Origin: Hyphomonadaceae bacterium
GTDB lineage: Bacteria > Pseudomonadota > Alphaproteobacteria > Caulobacterales > Aquidulcibacteraceae
Assembly: GCA_019753105.1 (NCBI GenBank)
Contig: JAIELJ010000012.1
Coordinates: 1-64,000, forward strand
Direction: 5' to 3'
Length of the DNA: 64,000 nt
The notes below the pieces were generated by a model that saw nothing but the letters and a program-made list of their open reading frames with translations, searched no databases and was not told where the DNA came from. The position numbers and the translations under genes were made by a program. Below are positions 34,715-44,317 of the stretch, piece by piece; positions within the stretch are counted from its first letter, which is position 1, and each line of letters opens with the position of its first letter.

Positions 34715-35098
34715 TTAGCAGCGCTGGGAAATACCGAAGCCGCCATCGGGTTGGCCGACGAAAAGCTGATTGTCGTTGCCCTTAGCGATGTTGACCGCGA
34801 ATGCGCCATTCGCGCCGCTCATCGTCAGACGATCGCCCTCAAGCGTCCATGTGCCAGGTGCGCCATCTTGCATGCGGAGAGTGCCATCGGCGTTGAACGT
34901 GACGGCGGAGTTGCAATCGCCGTTATCGCCCCATGTGCCGATCAGAAATTCCGCGGTGACGGGATCGTCGCTGGGCGTGGGCGCCGCGTGCGGATCAGAT
35001 GCGGGCGCTTCTGCAGTCGGCTCTGCTGTTGGCGCCGTGGTCTGGCCGCAGGCGGCGAGTGTGAGCGCGGCGGCGAAAAAGACTGGCTTGATATTCAT
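34715..35098 (-). CDS. Small lipoprotein
   Basis: The 127-residue product has a lipoprotein signal (MNIKPVFFAAALTLAAC), a Pro/Thr/Ala-rich linker (PTAEPTAEAPASDPHAAP) and a compact domain starting FLIGTWGDNGDC with Thr/Trp-rich strands (GTWTLEGDRLTMSG) and a Cys at each end. The layout resembles small lipocalin-like or META-like stress lipoproteins, but I cannot assign it. ATG 35098 is chosen because GGGGAGG precedes it; the frame is open to 35125. Confidence 0.78.
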   Translation of the reverse strand: MNIKPVFFAAALTLAACGQTTAPTAEPTAEAPASDPHAAPTPSDDPVTAEFLIGTWGDNGDCNSAVTFNADGTLRMQDGAPGTWTLEGDRLTMSGANGAFAVNIAKGNDNQLFVGQPDGGFGISQRC

Positions 35099-35144
35099 GA
35101 TGTCCTCCCCGGCGCCGGTTACCACCCGCGCGCCGAGACGTCCA

Positions 35145-37451
35145 TCAGCGCCGCTTCTTGCCGCGCTTGGTATCGCGCTCGCGGGCGCCGCCGCGCGCGC
35201 TGCCGCCTGGGCGATGGCCTTGCTTGCTTGGCCGCGATTTTCGCCAGCCGGGCAGCGGCGGGGCCGCGTCGCTCAACAGCGAAAACACCAAGCCGCCGCT
35301 GATAGGTGTTGCTTCCTCCAAGCGCACTTCGACGCGCATGCCGAGCGGAAAGCGTTCGCCCGAGTGCTCGCCAACCAAAGCGTGCGCCGCCTCGTCATGC
35401 ACGTAACGCTCGTTGCCGAGCGTGGAGATCGGGATGAGGCCGTCGGCTTGTGTCTCTGCAAGGCGCACGAACAGGCCAAAGCGCGTGACGCCGGTGACGC
35501 GGCCCTCGAACGTGTTGCCGATGCGATCTGATAAAAATGACGAGATATAACGCGCAGTCGCATCACGCTCCGCCGCCATGGATTTGCGCTCCATCTCGGA
35601 GATGTGCTCGGCGGTTTCCGTGTAGCGCTCTTCTTGAGCGTCGGTGGCGCCATCATCGCCGAGCTTCAGCGCGCGAATGAGCGCGCGGTGGATGGTGACG
35701 TCGGCGTAGCGGCGGATCGGTGAGGTGAAGTGCGAATAGGCGCGCAGGTTCAGGCCGAAGTGACCGATATTGTCGGGCGAGTAGATAGCTTGCGATTGCG
35801 TCCGCAGAACGACCTCGTTGATGATCTCTTTGTTGGGCGAAGCCTCAGCCAATTGCAGGATGCGATTGAAGCGCGCCGGCGTGACGCTCTGTCCCTTGGC
35901 CCATGACATATCGACTGTCGGCAGAAAGTCGCTGATGGCGGCGATCTTTGCGTCGCTTGGGCGATCGTGGACGCGGTAGATTTGCGGGCGCTGCTTCTGC
36001 TCCAGCGTCTCCGCGGCGCAGACATTGGCCTGGATCATGAACTCTTCGATGAGCTTGTGCGCCGCAAAGCGTTCGCGCCGCTTTACGCCGGCGACTTTGC
36101 CGTCCTTGAAAATGATCCGATGCTCCGGCGCATCGATCTCCAGCGGTTGACGCTTCTCGCGTGCGCGCCAGACGCAATCATACGCCGCCCAAAGCGGCTT
36201 CAGGATCGGCTCCAACAGAGGGCCCGTCTTTTCGTTCGGCTCGCCGTCGATCGCCGCTTGCGCCATTTCGTACGAAAGCTTCGCTGCAGAGCGCATCAGA
36301 CCGCGCACGAATTTATGGCGCACCTTGCGCCCGTCGCGGTCGAAGATCATCTCAACCGCCAAGCACGCGCGCTCTTCATGTTCGCGCAGTGAGCACAAAT
36401 CGGCCGAGAGCGATTCCGGTAGCATGGGCGCTACGCGATCAGGAAAGTACGTCGAGTTCGACCGTCGCCACGCGCCGCGATCCAAGGGGGAGCCCGGCGT
36501 GACGTAGGCCGACACATCAGCAATCGCGACCCACACGCGCCAGCCGCCCTTGTTCTTCTCGTCGCTATCCGGCTCGGCATAAACGGCGTCGTCGTGATCG
36601 CGCGCGTCTTCAGGGTCGATGGTGATCAGCGGAATGTTGCGGAGATCTGTGCGGCCTTTGAGCGTTGGCTTCTCGGCGGCGCTAGCTTGCGCTTCTTCGT
36701 CCGGGCTGAAGCCTTCACTAATGCCGTGCGTGTGCATGGCGAGGATCGAGGCGGCGCGCGGATCGCTCTCCTTGCCTATAACCTCTTTGACGATGCCAAA
36801 TTTCGGCCCATGCGCGCGGTCGCGTGTCGAGATGCGCAGTTCTGCGAACACGAGATCGCCGTCTTCGGCGTCGCCTACATTGTTGGCTTCGATGATGAGA
36901 TCGTGGCGCGCTTTCCTGTCGGCCGGTTCGACACGGCCGCCGCCGAAGCGGGCGCGTGGATCTTTGTTGGCGCGGTAGACGCCCAAGATGCGGTGCGCGC
37001 TTTGGCCGAGGCGTTTGACGATGCGGGCGATGAACTCGCCATCGTCGTCGCGCACGAGCTTCGCCAACACGCGGTCGCCGACGCCGATCGCCGCTTCGCC
37101 GCGCATCGCCCGCGCTTCACCGGGCGCCAACCGCACCAGCGGACCGAAATAGCCCTCCGTCCCGCGCATGCGCGCGAGCAACTCGCCGTCGCCATCGCGA
37201 TCGACGATATCCATGACGCCGGATTCCGGCAGCGCTTGCGCATCAGCGTAGCTCTTCCGCCCCGAGCGCCCGAGCGCGCCGGACTCCTCCAGCTCACGCA
37301 AGATTCCGCGCAACTCTTTCTTCTGATCCGGCCCAATCCCCAGCTCATGCGCAATATCGCGCTTCTGCGCCTTGCCGCCGGCTTTGCGGATTGCCTCGAG
37401 CACGCGCTCGCGGGTTAGGGGTTCGGGGACGGAGGGTGGGCGTTTGGGCAT
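35145..37451 (-). CDS. rnr: Ribonuclease R
   Basis: The 768-residue RNB-family 3'-5' exoribonuclease has an N-terminal winged helix (LTRERVLEAIRKAGGKAQKR), cold-shock domains, the catalytic RNB core ITIDPEDARDHDDAV with the Asp cluster, an S1 domain near residue 640 (GRVTGVTRFGLFVRLAETQ) and a basic Arg/Gly/Lys tail. It degrades structured RNA. The start is contiguous with the stop of a small membrane gene (TAG-ATG). It belongs to the plsY-dprA-topA-rnr string typical of alphaproteobacteria. Confidence 0.96.
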   Translation of the reverse strand: MPKRPPSVPEPLTRERVLEAIRKAGGKAQKRDIAHELGIGPDQKKELRGILRELEESGALGRSGRKSYADAQALPESGVMDIVDRDGDGELLARMRGTEGYFGPLVRLAPGEARAMRGEAAIGVGDRVLAKLVRDDDGEFIARIVKRLGQSAHRILGVYRANKDPRARFGGGRVEPADRKARHDLIIEANNVGDAEDGDLVFAELRISTRDRAHGPKFGIVKEVIGKESDPRAASILAMHTHGISEGFSPDEEAQASAAEKPTLKGRTDLRNIPLITIDPEDARDHDDAVYAEPDSDEKNKGGWRVWVAIADVSAYVTPGSPLDRGAWRRSNSTYFPDRVAPMLPESLSADLCSLREHEERACLAVEMIFDRDGRKVRHKFVRGLMRSAAKLSYEMAQAAIDGEPNEKTGPLLEPILKPLWAAYDCVWRAREKRQPLEIDAPEHRIIFKDGKVAGVKRRERFAAHKLIEEFMIQANVCAAETLEQKQRPQIYRVHDRPSDAKIAAISDFLPTVDMSWAKGQSVTPARFNRILQLAEASPNKEIINEVVLRTQSQAIYSPDNIGHFGLNLRAYSHFTSPIRRYADVTIHRALIRALKLGDDGATDAQEERYTETAEHISEMERKSMAAERDATARYISSFLSDRIGNTFEGRVTGVTRFGLFVRLAETQADGLIPISTLGNERYVHDEAAHALVGEHSGERFPLGMRVEVRLEEATPISGGLVFSLLSDAAPPLPGWRKSRPSKQGHRPGGSARGGARERDTKRGKKRR

Positions 37452-37691
37452 CTAGTCTCTGTGTGCGATCCGGTCGATTTTAGCTTTGTGATCCGAACGA
37501 TCCTGCCGATGCAGAAGATACAGGACGGCGGCCCAGACAAGCCAAGCTGCCCAAACCATCCAGAACGGTAGCATACCGAACCCGACAAAAATCCAGCAGG
37601 CTGTGACGGCAATAAACAACCCGCCAACCAACCTGGGAATCCAGGGGCGCCAGCTAAATTTGTAAGGGGCAAATGGGGGTGGCTCGTCCAT
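37452..37691 (-). CDS. Small two-helix membrane protein before rnr
   Basis: The 79-residue protein has a polar Pro-rich start (MDEPPPFAPYKFSWRPW), two hydrophobic helices (LVGGLFIAVTACWIFVGFG and WMVWAAWLVWAAVLYLL) and a basic end. Its stop TAG directly abuts the rnr ATG, which supports a real coupled gene. I do not recognise a family. Confidence 0.72.
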   Translation of the reverse strand: MDEPPPFAPYKFSWRPWIPRLVGGLFIAVTACWIFVGFGMLPFWMVWAAWLVWAAVLYLLHRQDRSDHKAKIDRIAHRD

Positions 37692-37709
37692 GCACTCAAT
37701 GTGTCACCA

Positions 37710-37760
37710 CTCCCGCCTCTGCGGGAGAGGTCGCCCGGAATTCATTCCGGCGGGTGAGGG
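37710..37760. repeat. Mosaic palindromic intergenic repeat, copy 1
   Basis: It consists of a stem CTCCCGC/GCGGGAG, then a second hairpin CGCCCGGAATT...CCGGCGGG and the end GTGAGGG. It has the same two-hairpin order as copy 2 (37792-37840), which is in reverse orientation, with different stem bases. Compensated stems of this kind are typical of the palindromic repeats spread in alphaproteobacterial genomes. Confidence 0.6.
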
Positions 37761-37791
37761 CAAACGGTCTTTCACTCTGAGGAGCGGTGTT

Positions 37792-37840
37792 CCCCTCATC
37801 CGGCCCTTCGGGCCACCTTCTCCCCTCAAGGGGAGAAGGG
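37792..37840. repeat. Mosaic palindromic intergenic repeat, copy 2 (inverted)
   Basis: In reverse reading it is CTCCCCTTGAGGGGAG, then GGTGGCCCGAAGGGCC and GGATGAGGGG, matching copy 1 in layout. The two copies face each other across about 30 bp. The TGA of the small membrane gene that ends at 37826 lies inside this element, so its last codons are derived from the repeat. Confidence 0.62.
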
Positions 37841-37981
37841 TTGCGGTCCATTGAGCAAGAAGCGGAGGAAGTCCACAAAATACGAAACGGCGAAGGCAAT
37901 GATGCCGGCGATCACGAGAGCGACAGCAATGCCAATGTAGACAATCGCCCGATTTAGCTTCTCGAGATCCTCGCCTCGCAT
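37826..37981 (-). CDS. 51-residue membrane microprotein downstream of topA
   Basis: ATG 37981 follows the topA stop by one base (TGA-T-ATG). The product has a charged start (MRGEDLEKLNRA), one long hydrophobic helix (IVYIGIAVALVIAGIIAFAV) and an aromatic end (SYFVDFLRFLLNGPQPFSP). The last residues and stop codon fall within the palindromic repeat at 37792-37840. Tight spacing and a good transmembrane helix support a gene. The function is unknown. Confidence 0.65.
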   Translation of the reverse strand: MRGEDLEKLNRAIVYIGIAVALVIAGIIAFAVSYFVDFLRFLLNGPQPFSP

Positions 37982-37982
37982 A

Positions 37983-40634
37983 TCAGCCTTTTGTCCTCGC
38001 CTTCTTTGTCGGCGCTTTTTTCTTCGCAGCGACCTTCTTCGCCGCCGCCTTTGTCGGCGCGGCGGCCTTCGGCTTCACCGCTGCCTTCTTCGGCGCGGGC
38101 GCCGCCTTCTTCGCAACCGGCGCTTTCTTTTTCTTCTTGCCGCCGCCGGCTTCGACGCGCGCGGCGAGCAGCGACAGCGCCTCATCCGCCTCGATGTCTT
38201 CCGGTTTCTTATCCTTCGGCACGTTGGCGTTGGTTTCGCCGTCCGTGATGTACGGCCCATAGCGGCCGTTCAGCACGCGCACTGGCTTGCCGGTGACCGG
38301 GCTTTCGCCGAGCTCCTTGATCGGCGCGGGCGCAGCACGACCGAAGCGGCCTTTGCCGCCGCCGGCTTTCTTCTCTTCGATCAACGCGACGGCGCGGTTC
38401 ATTTGGATTTCGAACACGTCGTCGGCGCCGGGCAGGTTGACGTAAAGATTGCCCATTTTGATGTAGGGGCCGAAGCGGCCGAAATTGGCGACGATCATCT
38501 CGTTCTCGCTCGGATGCATGCCGACTTCGCGCGGCAGCGAGAGCAATTTGATCGCGTGTTCGAGCGTGACGTCTGTCGGCGACTGGCCCTTCGGCACGCT
38601 CGCGCGCTTCGGCTTGTCCGGATCGTCGGGGTTCGGGGTTTCGAAATATGCGCCGAAACGCCCGCTCTTCAGTAGAATCGGCCCATTCGGGCCATCGCCG
38701 ATCGGCAGGCCGTCAGAGGGGATCGCTTGTTCGGCGTCATCGCCGCCCGCGAGCGGGCGCGTGAACTTGCACGGCGGATCGCCATTATAGTTCGAGCAGC
38801 CCACGAACGCGCCGAACTTGCCCAAACGCAGCGAAAGCTGACCAACGCCGCAGAGCGGGCAGGTGCGCGGATCGGAGCCGTCTTCTTTCGCCGGGAAGAT
38901 ATGATCGCCCAGCACTTCGTTCAAAGTGTCGAGCACGTGCGTGATGCGGAGATCGTTGGTCTCAGCGAGCGCGCCGTTAAAATCCTTCCAGAAGTCGCGC
39001 ATCAGCACTTTCCAGTCGAGATTGCCGGCGCTGACTTCATCGAGTTTGCCTTCAAGATCGGCGGTGAAATCGTATTCGACATATTTGCCGAAGAAGTTTT
39101 CAAGGAACGCGATAACCAGACGCCCGCGGTCATCCGGGATGAAGCGGTTCTTGTCCATCTTCACGTAATTGCGTTCGCGCAGCTTCTCGAGGATCGCAGC
39201 GTAAGTCGAAGGCCGGCCGATGCCGAGCTCTTCGAGCTTCTTCACCAGAGACGCTTCCGAATAGCGCGGCGGCGGTTCGGTGAAGTGTTGATCGGCTTTG
39301 CAATCGTGGACGTTGACCGCTTCGCCTTGCTTCAGTTGCGGCAGGCGGCGGTTTTCTTCGTCCTCTTCATCGTCGCGGCCTTCCTGGTAGAGCTTCAAAA
39401 AGCCGTCAAAGAGGATGACTTGGCCGGTCGCGCGCAGTTCAACCTTGCCGGTCGGTTCGGTGAAATCGATGCTGGTGCGCTCGATCGAAGCGGCTTCCAT
39501 TTGCGACGCGACAGCGCGCTTCCAGACAAGATCGTAGAGCTTTGCCTGATCGCCATCGAGGTGCAGCTGTTGCGGCGTGTTGGTTGGATCGGTCGGCCGG
39601 ATCGCTTCGTGCGCTTCCTGCGCGTTCTTGATCTTAGACACGTACTTGCGCGGCTCGGATGGCACGTATTCTTTGCCGAACTGGCCGCCGATAGCCGTGC
39701 GCAGCTCCTTGATCGCGCCTTCATCCATGCTGACGCCGTCCGTCCGCATGTAGGTGATGTGGCCGGCTTCGTAGAGGCGTTGCGCGGTTTGCATCGTGCG
39801 CGAGGCATTGAAGCTCAGCTTCCGTGCGGCTTCCTGTTGCAGCGTCGAGGTCGTGAACGGCGGCGGCGGATTGCGCTTGGTCGGCTTTGCCTCAACGGCG
39901 CTGACCTTAAAGCCGCCCTTCTTCACCGCATCGCGCGCGGCGTGCGCCATCGCGGCGTTCGGGATGTCGAGACGCTTCAGCTTCTTGCCTTCGAAAGCAG
40001 AAAGCCGCGCTGGGAAGATGTCGCCGCGCGTCGTCGCGAGTTGCGCGTCAACGCTCCAATATTCTTGCGGCTTGAATTTTTCGATCTCGACTTCGCGGTC
40101 GACGATGATGCGCAGCGCCACCGATTGCACGCGGCCGGCTGAACGCGAGCCCGGGAGCTTCCGCCACAGCACCGGCGAAAGCCCGAAGCCGACGAGATAA
40201 TCGAGCGCCCGGCGCGCGAGATACGCGTCCACCAGCTCCATATCGATGTCGCGCGGTGCGGCCATCGCGGCCTGCACGGCGGGCTTGGTGATCGCGTTGA
40301 AGGTGACACGCTTAACGGTCTTGCCCTTCAGTGCCTTCTTCTGGTTGAGCGCCTCCAGAACGTGCCAGGAAATCGCTTCGCCCTCGCGATCAGGGTCGGT
40401 GGCGAGGATAAGGTGATCGGCCGTCTTCATCGCGTCGGCGATGGCTTTGACGTGCTTGGAGGACTTCGCGTCGATCTCCCAAGCCATGGCGAAATCGTCG
40501 TCCGGCTTCACCGACCCGTCCTTCGGGGGCAGGTCGCGGATGTGGCCGTACGAGGCCAGGACCTTATAGTCCGAACCCAAATACTTGTTGATTGTCTTGG
40601 CCTTAGCCGGGGACTCAACGACGACGACGTTCAT
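37983..40634 (-). CDS. topA: DNA topoisomerase I (type IA)
   Basis: The 883-residue enzyme has the N-terminal Toprim domain (VVVESPAKAKTINKYLG and ATDPDREGEAI) and the active-site Tyr in ITYMRTDGVSMDE. Zn-ribbon-like C-terminal repeats follow (CPLCGVGQLSLRLGKFGAF, CSNYNGDPPCKF, then KSGRFGAYFE and LNGRYGPYITDG units). It ends in a long Lys/Ala/Pro tail that may bind DNA or nucleoid. It relaxes negative supercoils. It sits downstream of dprA in the conserved order but with a 226-bp gap and a small plus-strand gene between. Confidence 0.97.
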   Translation of the reverse strand: MNVVVVESPAKAKTINKYLGSDYKVLASYGHIRDLPPKDGSVKPDDDFAMAWEIDAKSSKHVKAIADAMKTADHLILATDPDREGEAISWHVLEALNQKKALKGKTVKRVTFNAITKPAVQAAMAAPRDIDMELVDAYLARRALDYLVGFGLSPVLWRKLPGSRSAGRVQSVALRIIVDREVEIEKFKPQEYWSVDAQLATTRGDIFPARLSAFEGKKLKRLDIPNAAMAHAARDAVKKGGFKVSAVEAKPTKRNPPPPFTTSTLQQEAARKLSFNASRTMQTAQRLYEAGHITYMRTDGVSMDEGAIKELRTAIGGQFGKEYVPSEPRKYVSKIKNAQEAHEAIRPTDPTNTPQQLHLDGDQAKLYDLVWKRAVASQMEAASIERTSIDFTEPTGKVELRATGQVILFDGFLKLYQEGRDDEEDEENRRLPQLKQGEAVNVHDCKADQHFTEPPPRYSEASLVKKLEELGIGRPSTYAAILEKLRERNYVKMDKNRFIPDDRGRLVIAFLENFFGKYVEYDFTADLEGKLDEVSAGNLDWKVLMRDFWKDFNGALAETNDLRITHVLDTLNEVLGDHIFPAKEDGSDPRTCPLCGVGQLSLRLGKFGAFVGCSNYNGDPPCKFTRPLAGGDDAEQAIPSDGLPIGDGPNGPILLKSGRFGAYFETPNPDDPDKPKRASVPKGQSPTDVTLEHAIKLLSLPREVGMHPSENEMIVANFGRFGPYIKMGNLYVNLPGADDVFEIQMNRAVALIEEKKAGGGKGRFGRAAPAPIKELGESPVTGKPVRVLNGRYGPYITDGETNANVPKDKKPEDIEADEALSLLAARVEAGGGKKKKKAPVAKKAAPAPKKAAVKPKAAAPTKAAAKKVAAKKKAPTKKARTKG

Positions 40635-40860
40635 TGTGTGGCGGTAACCTGTGCTGCTAGCCCTATGGCGGAGCGGGCCGGAAACTGGGGGTGCGACATC
40701 GGCCTGTCAACGCAGGGCCGCTGCGGCGACGGATTGCTTATGCCGCCTGGGAGCTAATTTTCTACGTACTCACAAAGAGTTAGGGAAAGCGAAAAGTCTG
40801 TTGGCGCTGCAACTAAAGGATGTAGTATGCAATGAAAGATTGCAGAACCTCGGCAGGCGC

Positions 40861-41028
40861 ATGAACGACGTAGGTGACGGAGACGATGATGACGTGTCGC
40901 GAAGTGAAGCCGCCAAGTATCTCTATGACATGGCCGGTCAGCCTTCTGAGATGGCGCGCCGATTCGAGTTACACAATGCAGCCGATGCATTGGCGCAAGT
41001 TCAGCGCGTCGTGGCCGCCGAAATCTAA
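40861..41028 (+). CDS. Small acidic hypothetical protein
   Basis: ATG 40861 gives 55 residues: an acidic start (MNDVGDGDDDD), then a helical part (VSRSEAAKYLYDMAGQPSEM, ARRFELHNAADALAQVQRVV). Its stop overlaps the dprA stop by a few bases. The frame is open far upstream without a better start. It is plausible but has no recognisable family. Confidence 0.5.
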   Translation: MNDVGDGDDDDVSRSEAAKYLYDMAGQPSEMARRFELHNAADALAQVQRVVAAEI

Positions 41029-42128
41029 TCTCCGCTGAACGCGTGCCGGCCTAGCGCTGCGTAGCCGCCGGGCAGCGACGCTGCGCGTCCCTCGAGTTCT
41101 AGCTCCGTCAGCGCAGCCGCCACTGCGCCCATCGGCGCTTCGCACAGCCGCGCTAGATCGTTCACGTGGATCGGTGTCGGCGAGAGCAGTGCTGCGATCT
41201 TTTTCGGCAAACCTGGCGGCGGCGGCGGCTCGGCGTCATCGCTATCGAAGAGCGGGCCGGCTGATAGCGGGCGCAAGGGCGGTGCGTTGTCGCCGAGGGC
41301 CGCCATCACATCCTCAGCGCTTTCGATCCATGTAGCGCCCTGTTTGATCAGGGCGTTTGACCCGCGCGCGCGCGGATCGAGCGGCGAGCCTGGCACTGCC
41401 ATGACATCGCGGCCTTGATCGGCTGCTGCGCGTGCTGTGATCAAAGAGCCCGAGCGCAACGCAGCTTCGATGATGACGACGCCTCGGCAGACGCCGGAGA
41501 TGATCGAGTTGCGGCGCGGGAAGTCGCGCGCGCGGGCGATCGTGCCAAGCGGCGCCTCGCTCACCACGACGCCTCGTGCGCAGATGGCTTCGTGCAGCCG
41601 GAGATTCTGTGGCGGGTATGGATGATCGAGGCCGCCTGCGAGCACCGCGGCCGTGCCGGTCGCGAGCGATCCTTTGTGGACGGCGCCGTCGAGCCCGCGC
41701 GCCAGTCCAGACACAATTGTGAAGCCTGCCGCGCCCAGATCGGCAGCCAAACGCTCTGCGAAGAGAAGCGCGCCTGCGGACGCTTCACGCGATCCGACGA
41801 TGGCGATTGTCGGCTTGTGCAGCAGCTTTGCGTCGCCCCGTAGAGCAATCAGCGGCGGGGGCGCATCGAGTTGCGCCAAAAGCGGCGGATAGTCCGGTTC
41901 GCTGGAGGCGACGAGCTGCGCGCCGAGCGCTTCGACGCCATCAAGCTCCGCTTCGACGCGATCGATAGAGGGCGGCGTGAGTTGAGAGATGCGTGGCAGG
42001 GCTTCGAGTGCTGCACTCGGCGTACGGAAGCGCGCGATCAGACGATGAAAGGTGAGCGGACCAATCCGCGGGGTTCGCGCCAATCGCGCCCAGGCAAGCC
42101 GCTCGGGACGCGAGAGCGTGCGCGTCAT
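41025..42128 (-). CDS. dprA: DNA-processing protein DprA
   Basis: The 367-residue protein has an N-terminal SAM-like region ([17 protein letters not shown]) and the Rossmann-fold DprA core ([59 protein letters not shown]). A C-terminal winged helix ([21 protein letters not shown]) is present. It loads RecA on incoming single-stranded DNA during transformation. The ATG overlaps the plsY stop by 4 bases, so I reject the longer open frame back to 42497 that runs through plsY. Confidence 0.95.
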   Translation of the reverse strand: MTRTLSRPERLAWARLARTPRIGPLTFHRLIARFRTPSAALEALPRISQLTPPSIDRVEAELDGVEALGAQLVASSEPDYPPLLAQLDAPPPLIALRGDAKLLHKPTIAIVGSREASAGALLFAERLAADLGAAGFTIVSGLARGLDGAVHKGSLATGTAAVLAGGLDHPYPPQNLRLHEAICARGVVVSEAPLGTIARARDFPRRNSIISGVCRGVVIIEAALRSGSLITARAAADQGRDVMAVPGSPLDPRARGSNALIKQGATWIESAEDVMAALGDNAPPLRPLSAGPLFDSDDAEPPPPPGLPKKIAALLSPTPIHVNDLARLCEAPMGAVAAALTELELEGRAASLPGGYAALGRHAFSGD

Positions 42129-42805
42129 GCTTCGGGAGTAGGCGCGGGCGCAGGCGCCGGCGTTGCGGCGTCGGCTTCGCCTTTTTTCTTGTCGCCGATG
42201 CGCGGCTCTGTGCCGGCGACCAGGCGCTGGATATTGGCGCTGTGACGCCAGAAGATCAGCGCCGCGAGCACGAGCGTGAAGATAACTTCGGGCCAGCTGA
42301 ACTGCGCAACGAGTGCTGCCAGTGGCGCGATGGCCGCGGCGCAAAGCGCTGCGAGCGACGAGTACCGGAACATAGTCGCGACCGCGAGCCAGGTGATGCC
42401 AGCGATGAAACCAATCGGCCAGATGCCCGCAAACAGCACGCCGAAGAATGTCGCAACGCCCTTGCCGCCTTTGAACTGCAGCCACACCGGCAAGCAATGA
42501 CCCAGAAAGGCAAAGCCGCCGGCCACGAGCCCGATTTGCAGCTGTGTCTCTTCCGGCAAGCCTGCAAGCCCAGCCGCCCAGCGCGCGAGCAGCAGCGCGA
42601 TACCCGCCTTGCCGGCGTCCAGCAGAAGCGTCGCTAGCGCGAGATCCTTGCGGCCGGTGCGCAGCACGTTCGTCGCGCCGATATTGCCCGAGCCAATTTC
42701 GCGTATGTCGCCCAGTCCCGCCGCCCGCACGAGCACAAGGCCGAACGGGATCGAGCCCAGGAGATAGCCGCCAACGGCCGCGAGAATGAAATAAAGAGTC
42801 AGCAC
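42125..42805 (-). CDS. plsY: Glycerol-3-phosphate acyltransferase PlsY
   Basis: The 226-residue inner-membrane protein has about five to seven helices and the three PlsY motifs: [27 protein letters not shown] and [12 protein letters not shown]. It transfers an acyl group from acyl-phosphate to glycerol-3-phosphate. An unusual Ala/Pro tail ([13 protein letters not shown]) ends the protein. Translation of dprA is coupled to it by the ATGA overlap. Confidence 0.95.
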   Translation of the reverse strand: MLTLYFILAAVGGYLLGSIPFGLVLVRAAGLGDIREIGSGNIGATNVLRTGRKDLALATLLLDAGKAGIALLLARWAAGLAGLPEETQLQIGLVAGGFAFLGHCLPVWLQFKGGKGVATFFGVLFAGIWPIGFIAGITWLAVATMFRYSSLAALCAAAIAPLAALVAQFSWPEVIFTLVLAALIFWRHSANIQRLVAGTEPRIGDKKKGEADAATPAPAPAPTPEA

Positions 42806-42895
42806 CGGCGGCTCCTTAGCAGGCGCGCGCCGCTCTGTGGAGAGGCGACTTTTCCGGGCGCTCGCGTAAGTTGCCGTGCGGGAGGACGCGAAGTC

Positions 42896-44317
42896 ATGAG
42901 CATCACGCGGCGAGAGTTGGCGTTGGGCGCGGGCGCAGCGGCGCTGGCGGGCTGTGCGCAGGAGGGCGCCATGGAAATGCCCGCACCGCGGGAGCGGCAG
43001 TTTCCGTCCGATTTCCTCTGGGGCGTCGCCACCTCATCGTTTCAGACGGAAGGCGCGCTCGACGCGGACGGCCGCGGGCCCTCGATCTGGGATGTCTTTC
43101 CACGCGACCGAATCCACGATGGCTCGGACGCCACCACGGCAAACGATTCCTATCGGCGCTATGCCGAGGACGTAGCACTCATCGCCGATGCAGGCATGAA
43201 TGCATACCGTTTCTCGATCGCTTGGCCGCGCATCGTGCCGAGTGGATCGGGGGCGGTGAACGATGCTGGCGTCGACTATTATTCGCACTTGATCGATGCG
43301 TTGCTCGCGCGCGGCGTCACGCCCTACGCGACTTTGTTTCACTGGGACCTGCCGTTGGCGCTGCAAGAGCGTGGCGGCTGGACGTCTCGCGACACGACAG
43401 CGCGGTTTGCTGAATATGCCGACGTTGTCGCGCGGCGTTTGGGCGATCGGCTGAAGCACATCGTCATTCTAAACGAAGCGGCGGTGCATACCGTGCTCGG
43501 TCACGTGCTCGGCACACACGCGCCGGGCCTGCAGGATGCTGATCAACTCGGCGCCGTCATCCATCACCAGAACTTGGCGCAAGGCTTAGCCATCCAAGCA
43601 CTCCGGGCGGCGCGTAGCGATCTCACCATTGGCACGACGATGGCGCTGATGCCGTCGCGTCCTGAAGGTGGGGTGATGAGTTGGCTGAACCAGCAGGCGG
43701 CTGCCGGCTTCGATGAAGTCTGGAACGGCGCCTTCCTCGATCCGCTCTTCCGCGGTTCATATCCGGGCGCCGCCCAGGGGATGGTCGAAAGCGTGCTGCA
43801 AGAAGGCGATCTCGCAGCGATCCGCCAGCCAATCGATTTCCTGGGCGTGAACTATTACGCGCCGTCCTATACGCGCTTCAATCCGACTGCGCCGAGCTTC
43901 ATCGAGCCCGCGCCGCCGCCGCGTGATACGGAGCGCGACGCGTTCGATCGCCATGTCGATCCTGGCGGTTTGCACGAGACGCTCGCGCGTGTGCGCGACC
44001 AGTACGGCAATCCGCGCGTGCTCATTACTGAAAACGGTTGCTCCGATCCGTTCAGCGATGGCCCCGCCGAACTCGATGATCAATTCCGTATCGATTATGT
44101 GCGCCGGCACTTGGAAGCTGTGAAGAGCGCGATGGAGGGGGGCTCGAACATCGGCGGATACTTCCATTGGACCTTGGTCGATAATTGGGAGTGGGCCGAG
44201 GGCTACCGCTCCAAGTTCGGCTTGGTGGCGCAGGATCGCAGCACCGGCGTGCGCACGCCGAAGGCGAGCTATGCTTGGTTCAGCGCCCTGGCGCGCAGTG
44301 GGACGCTCGATCAATGA
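42896..44317 (+). CDS. Exported beta-glucosidase, glycoside hydrolase family 1
   Basis: The 473-residue protein begins [20 protein letters not shown], a twin-Arg signal combined with a lipobox, so it is probably a Tat-exported lipoprotein. The GH1 barrel is complete: [30 protein letters not shown], acid/base Glu in [13 protein letters not shown] (the common TLNEP is replaced by NEA), nucleophile Glu in LITENGC, and [20 protein letters not shown]. It would hydrolyse beta-linked glucosides in the periplasm. It overlaps the next gene by 4 bases (ATGA). The pair lies on the opposite strand to the surrounding plsY and pyr genes. Confidence 0.93.
   Translation: MSITRRELALGAGAAALAGCAQEGAMEMPAPRERQFPSDFLWGVATSSFQTEGALDADGRGPSIWDVFPRDRIHDGSDATTANDSYRRYAEDVALIADAGMNAYRFSIAWPRIVPSGSGAVNDAGVDYYSHLIDALLARGVTPYATLFHWDLPLALQERGGWTSRDTTARFAEYADVVARRLGDRLKHIVILNEAAVHTVLGHVLGTHAPGLQDADQLGAVIHHQNLAQGLAIQALRAARSDLTIGTTMALMPSRPEGGVMSWLNQQAAAGFDEVWNGAFLDPLFRGSYPGAAQGMVESVLQEGDLAAIRQPIDFLGVNYYAPSYTRFNPTAPSFIEPAPPPRDTERDAFDRHVDPGGLHETLARVRDQYGNPRVLITENGCSDPFSDGPAELDDQFRIDYVRRHLEAVKSAMEGGSNIGGYFHWTLVDNWEWAEGYRSKFGLVAQDRSTGVRTPKASYAWFSALARSGTLDQ

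Noticed and set aside
37415-37699. 94-residue minus-strand frame overlapping the 79-residue membrane gene
   Set aside because: It overlaps the start of rnr and its composition is less like a real protein than the two-helix frame that ends directly at the rnr ATG.
37696-37899. 67-residue minus-strand frame over the palindromic repeats
   Set aside because: Most of it is repeat sequence and it overlaps the better supported 51-residue membrane microprotein.
42129-42497. N-terminal extension of DprA
   Set aside because: It runs through plsY in another frame and is Arg/His-rich; ATG 42128 overlaps the plsY stop as expected for coupled genes.
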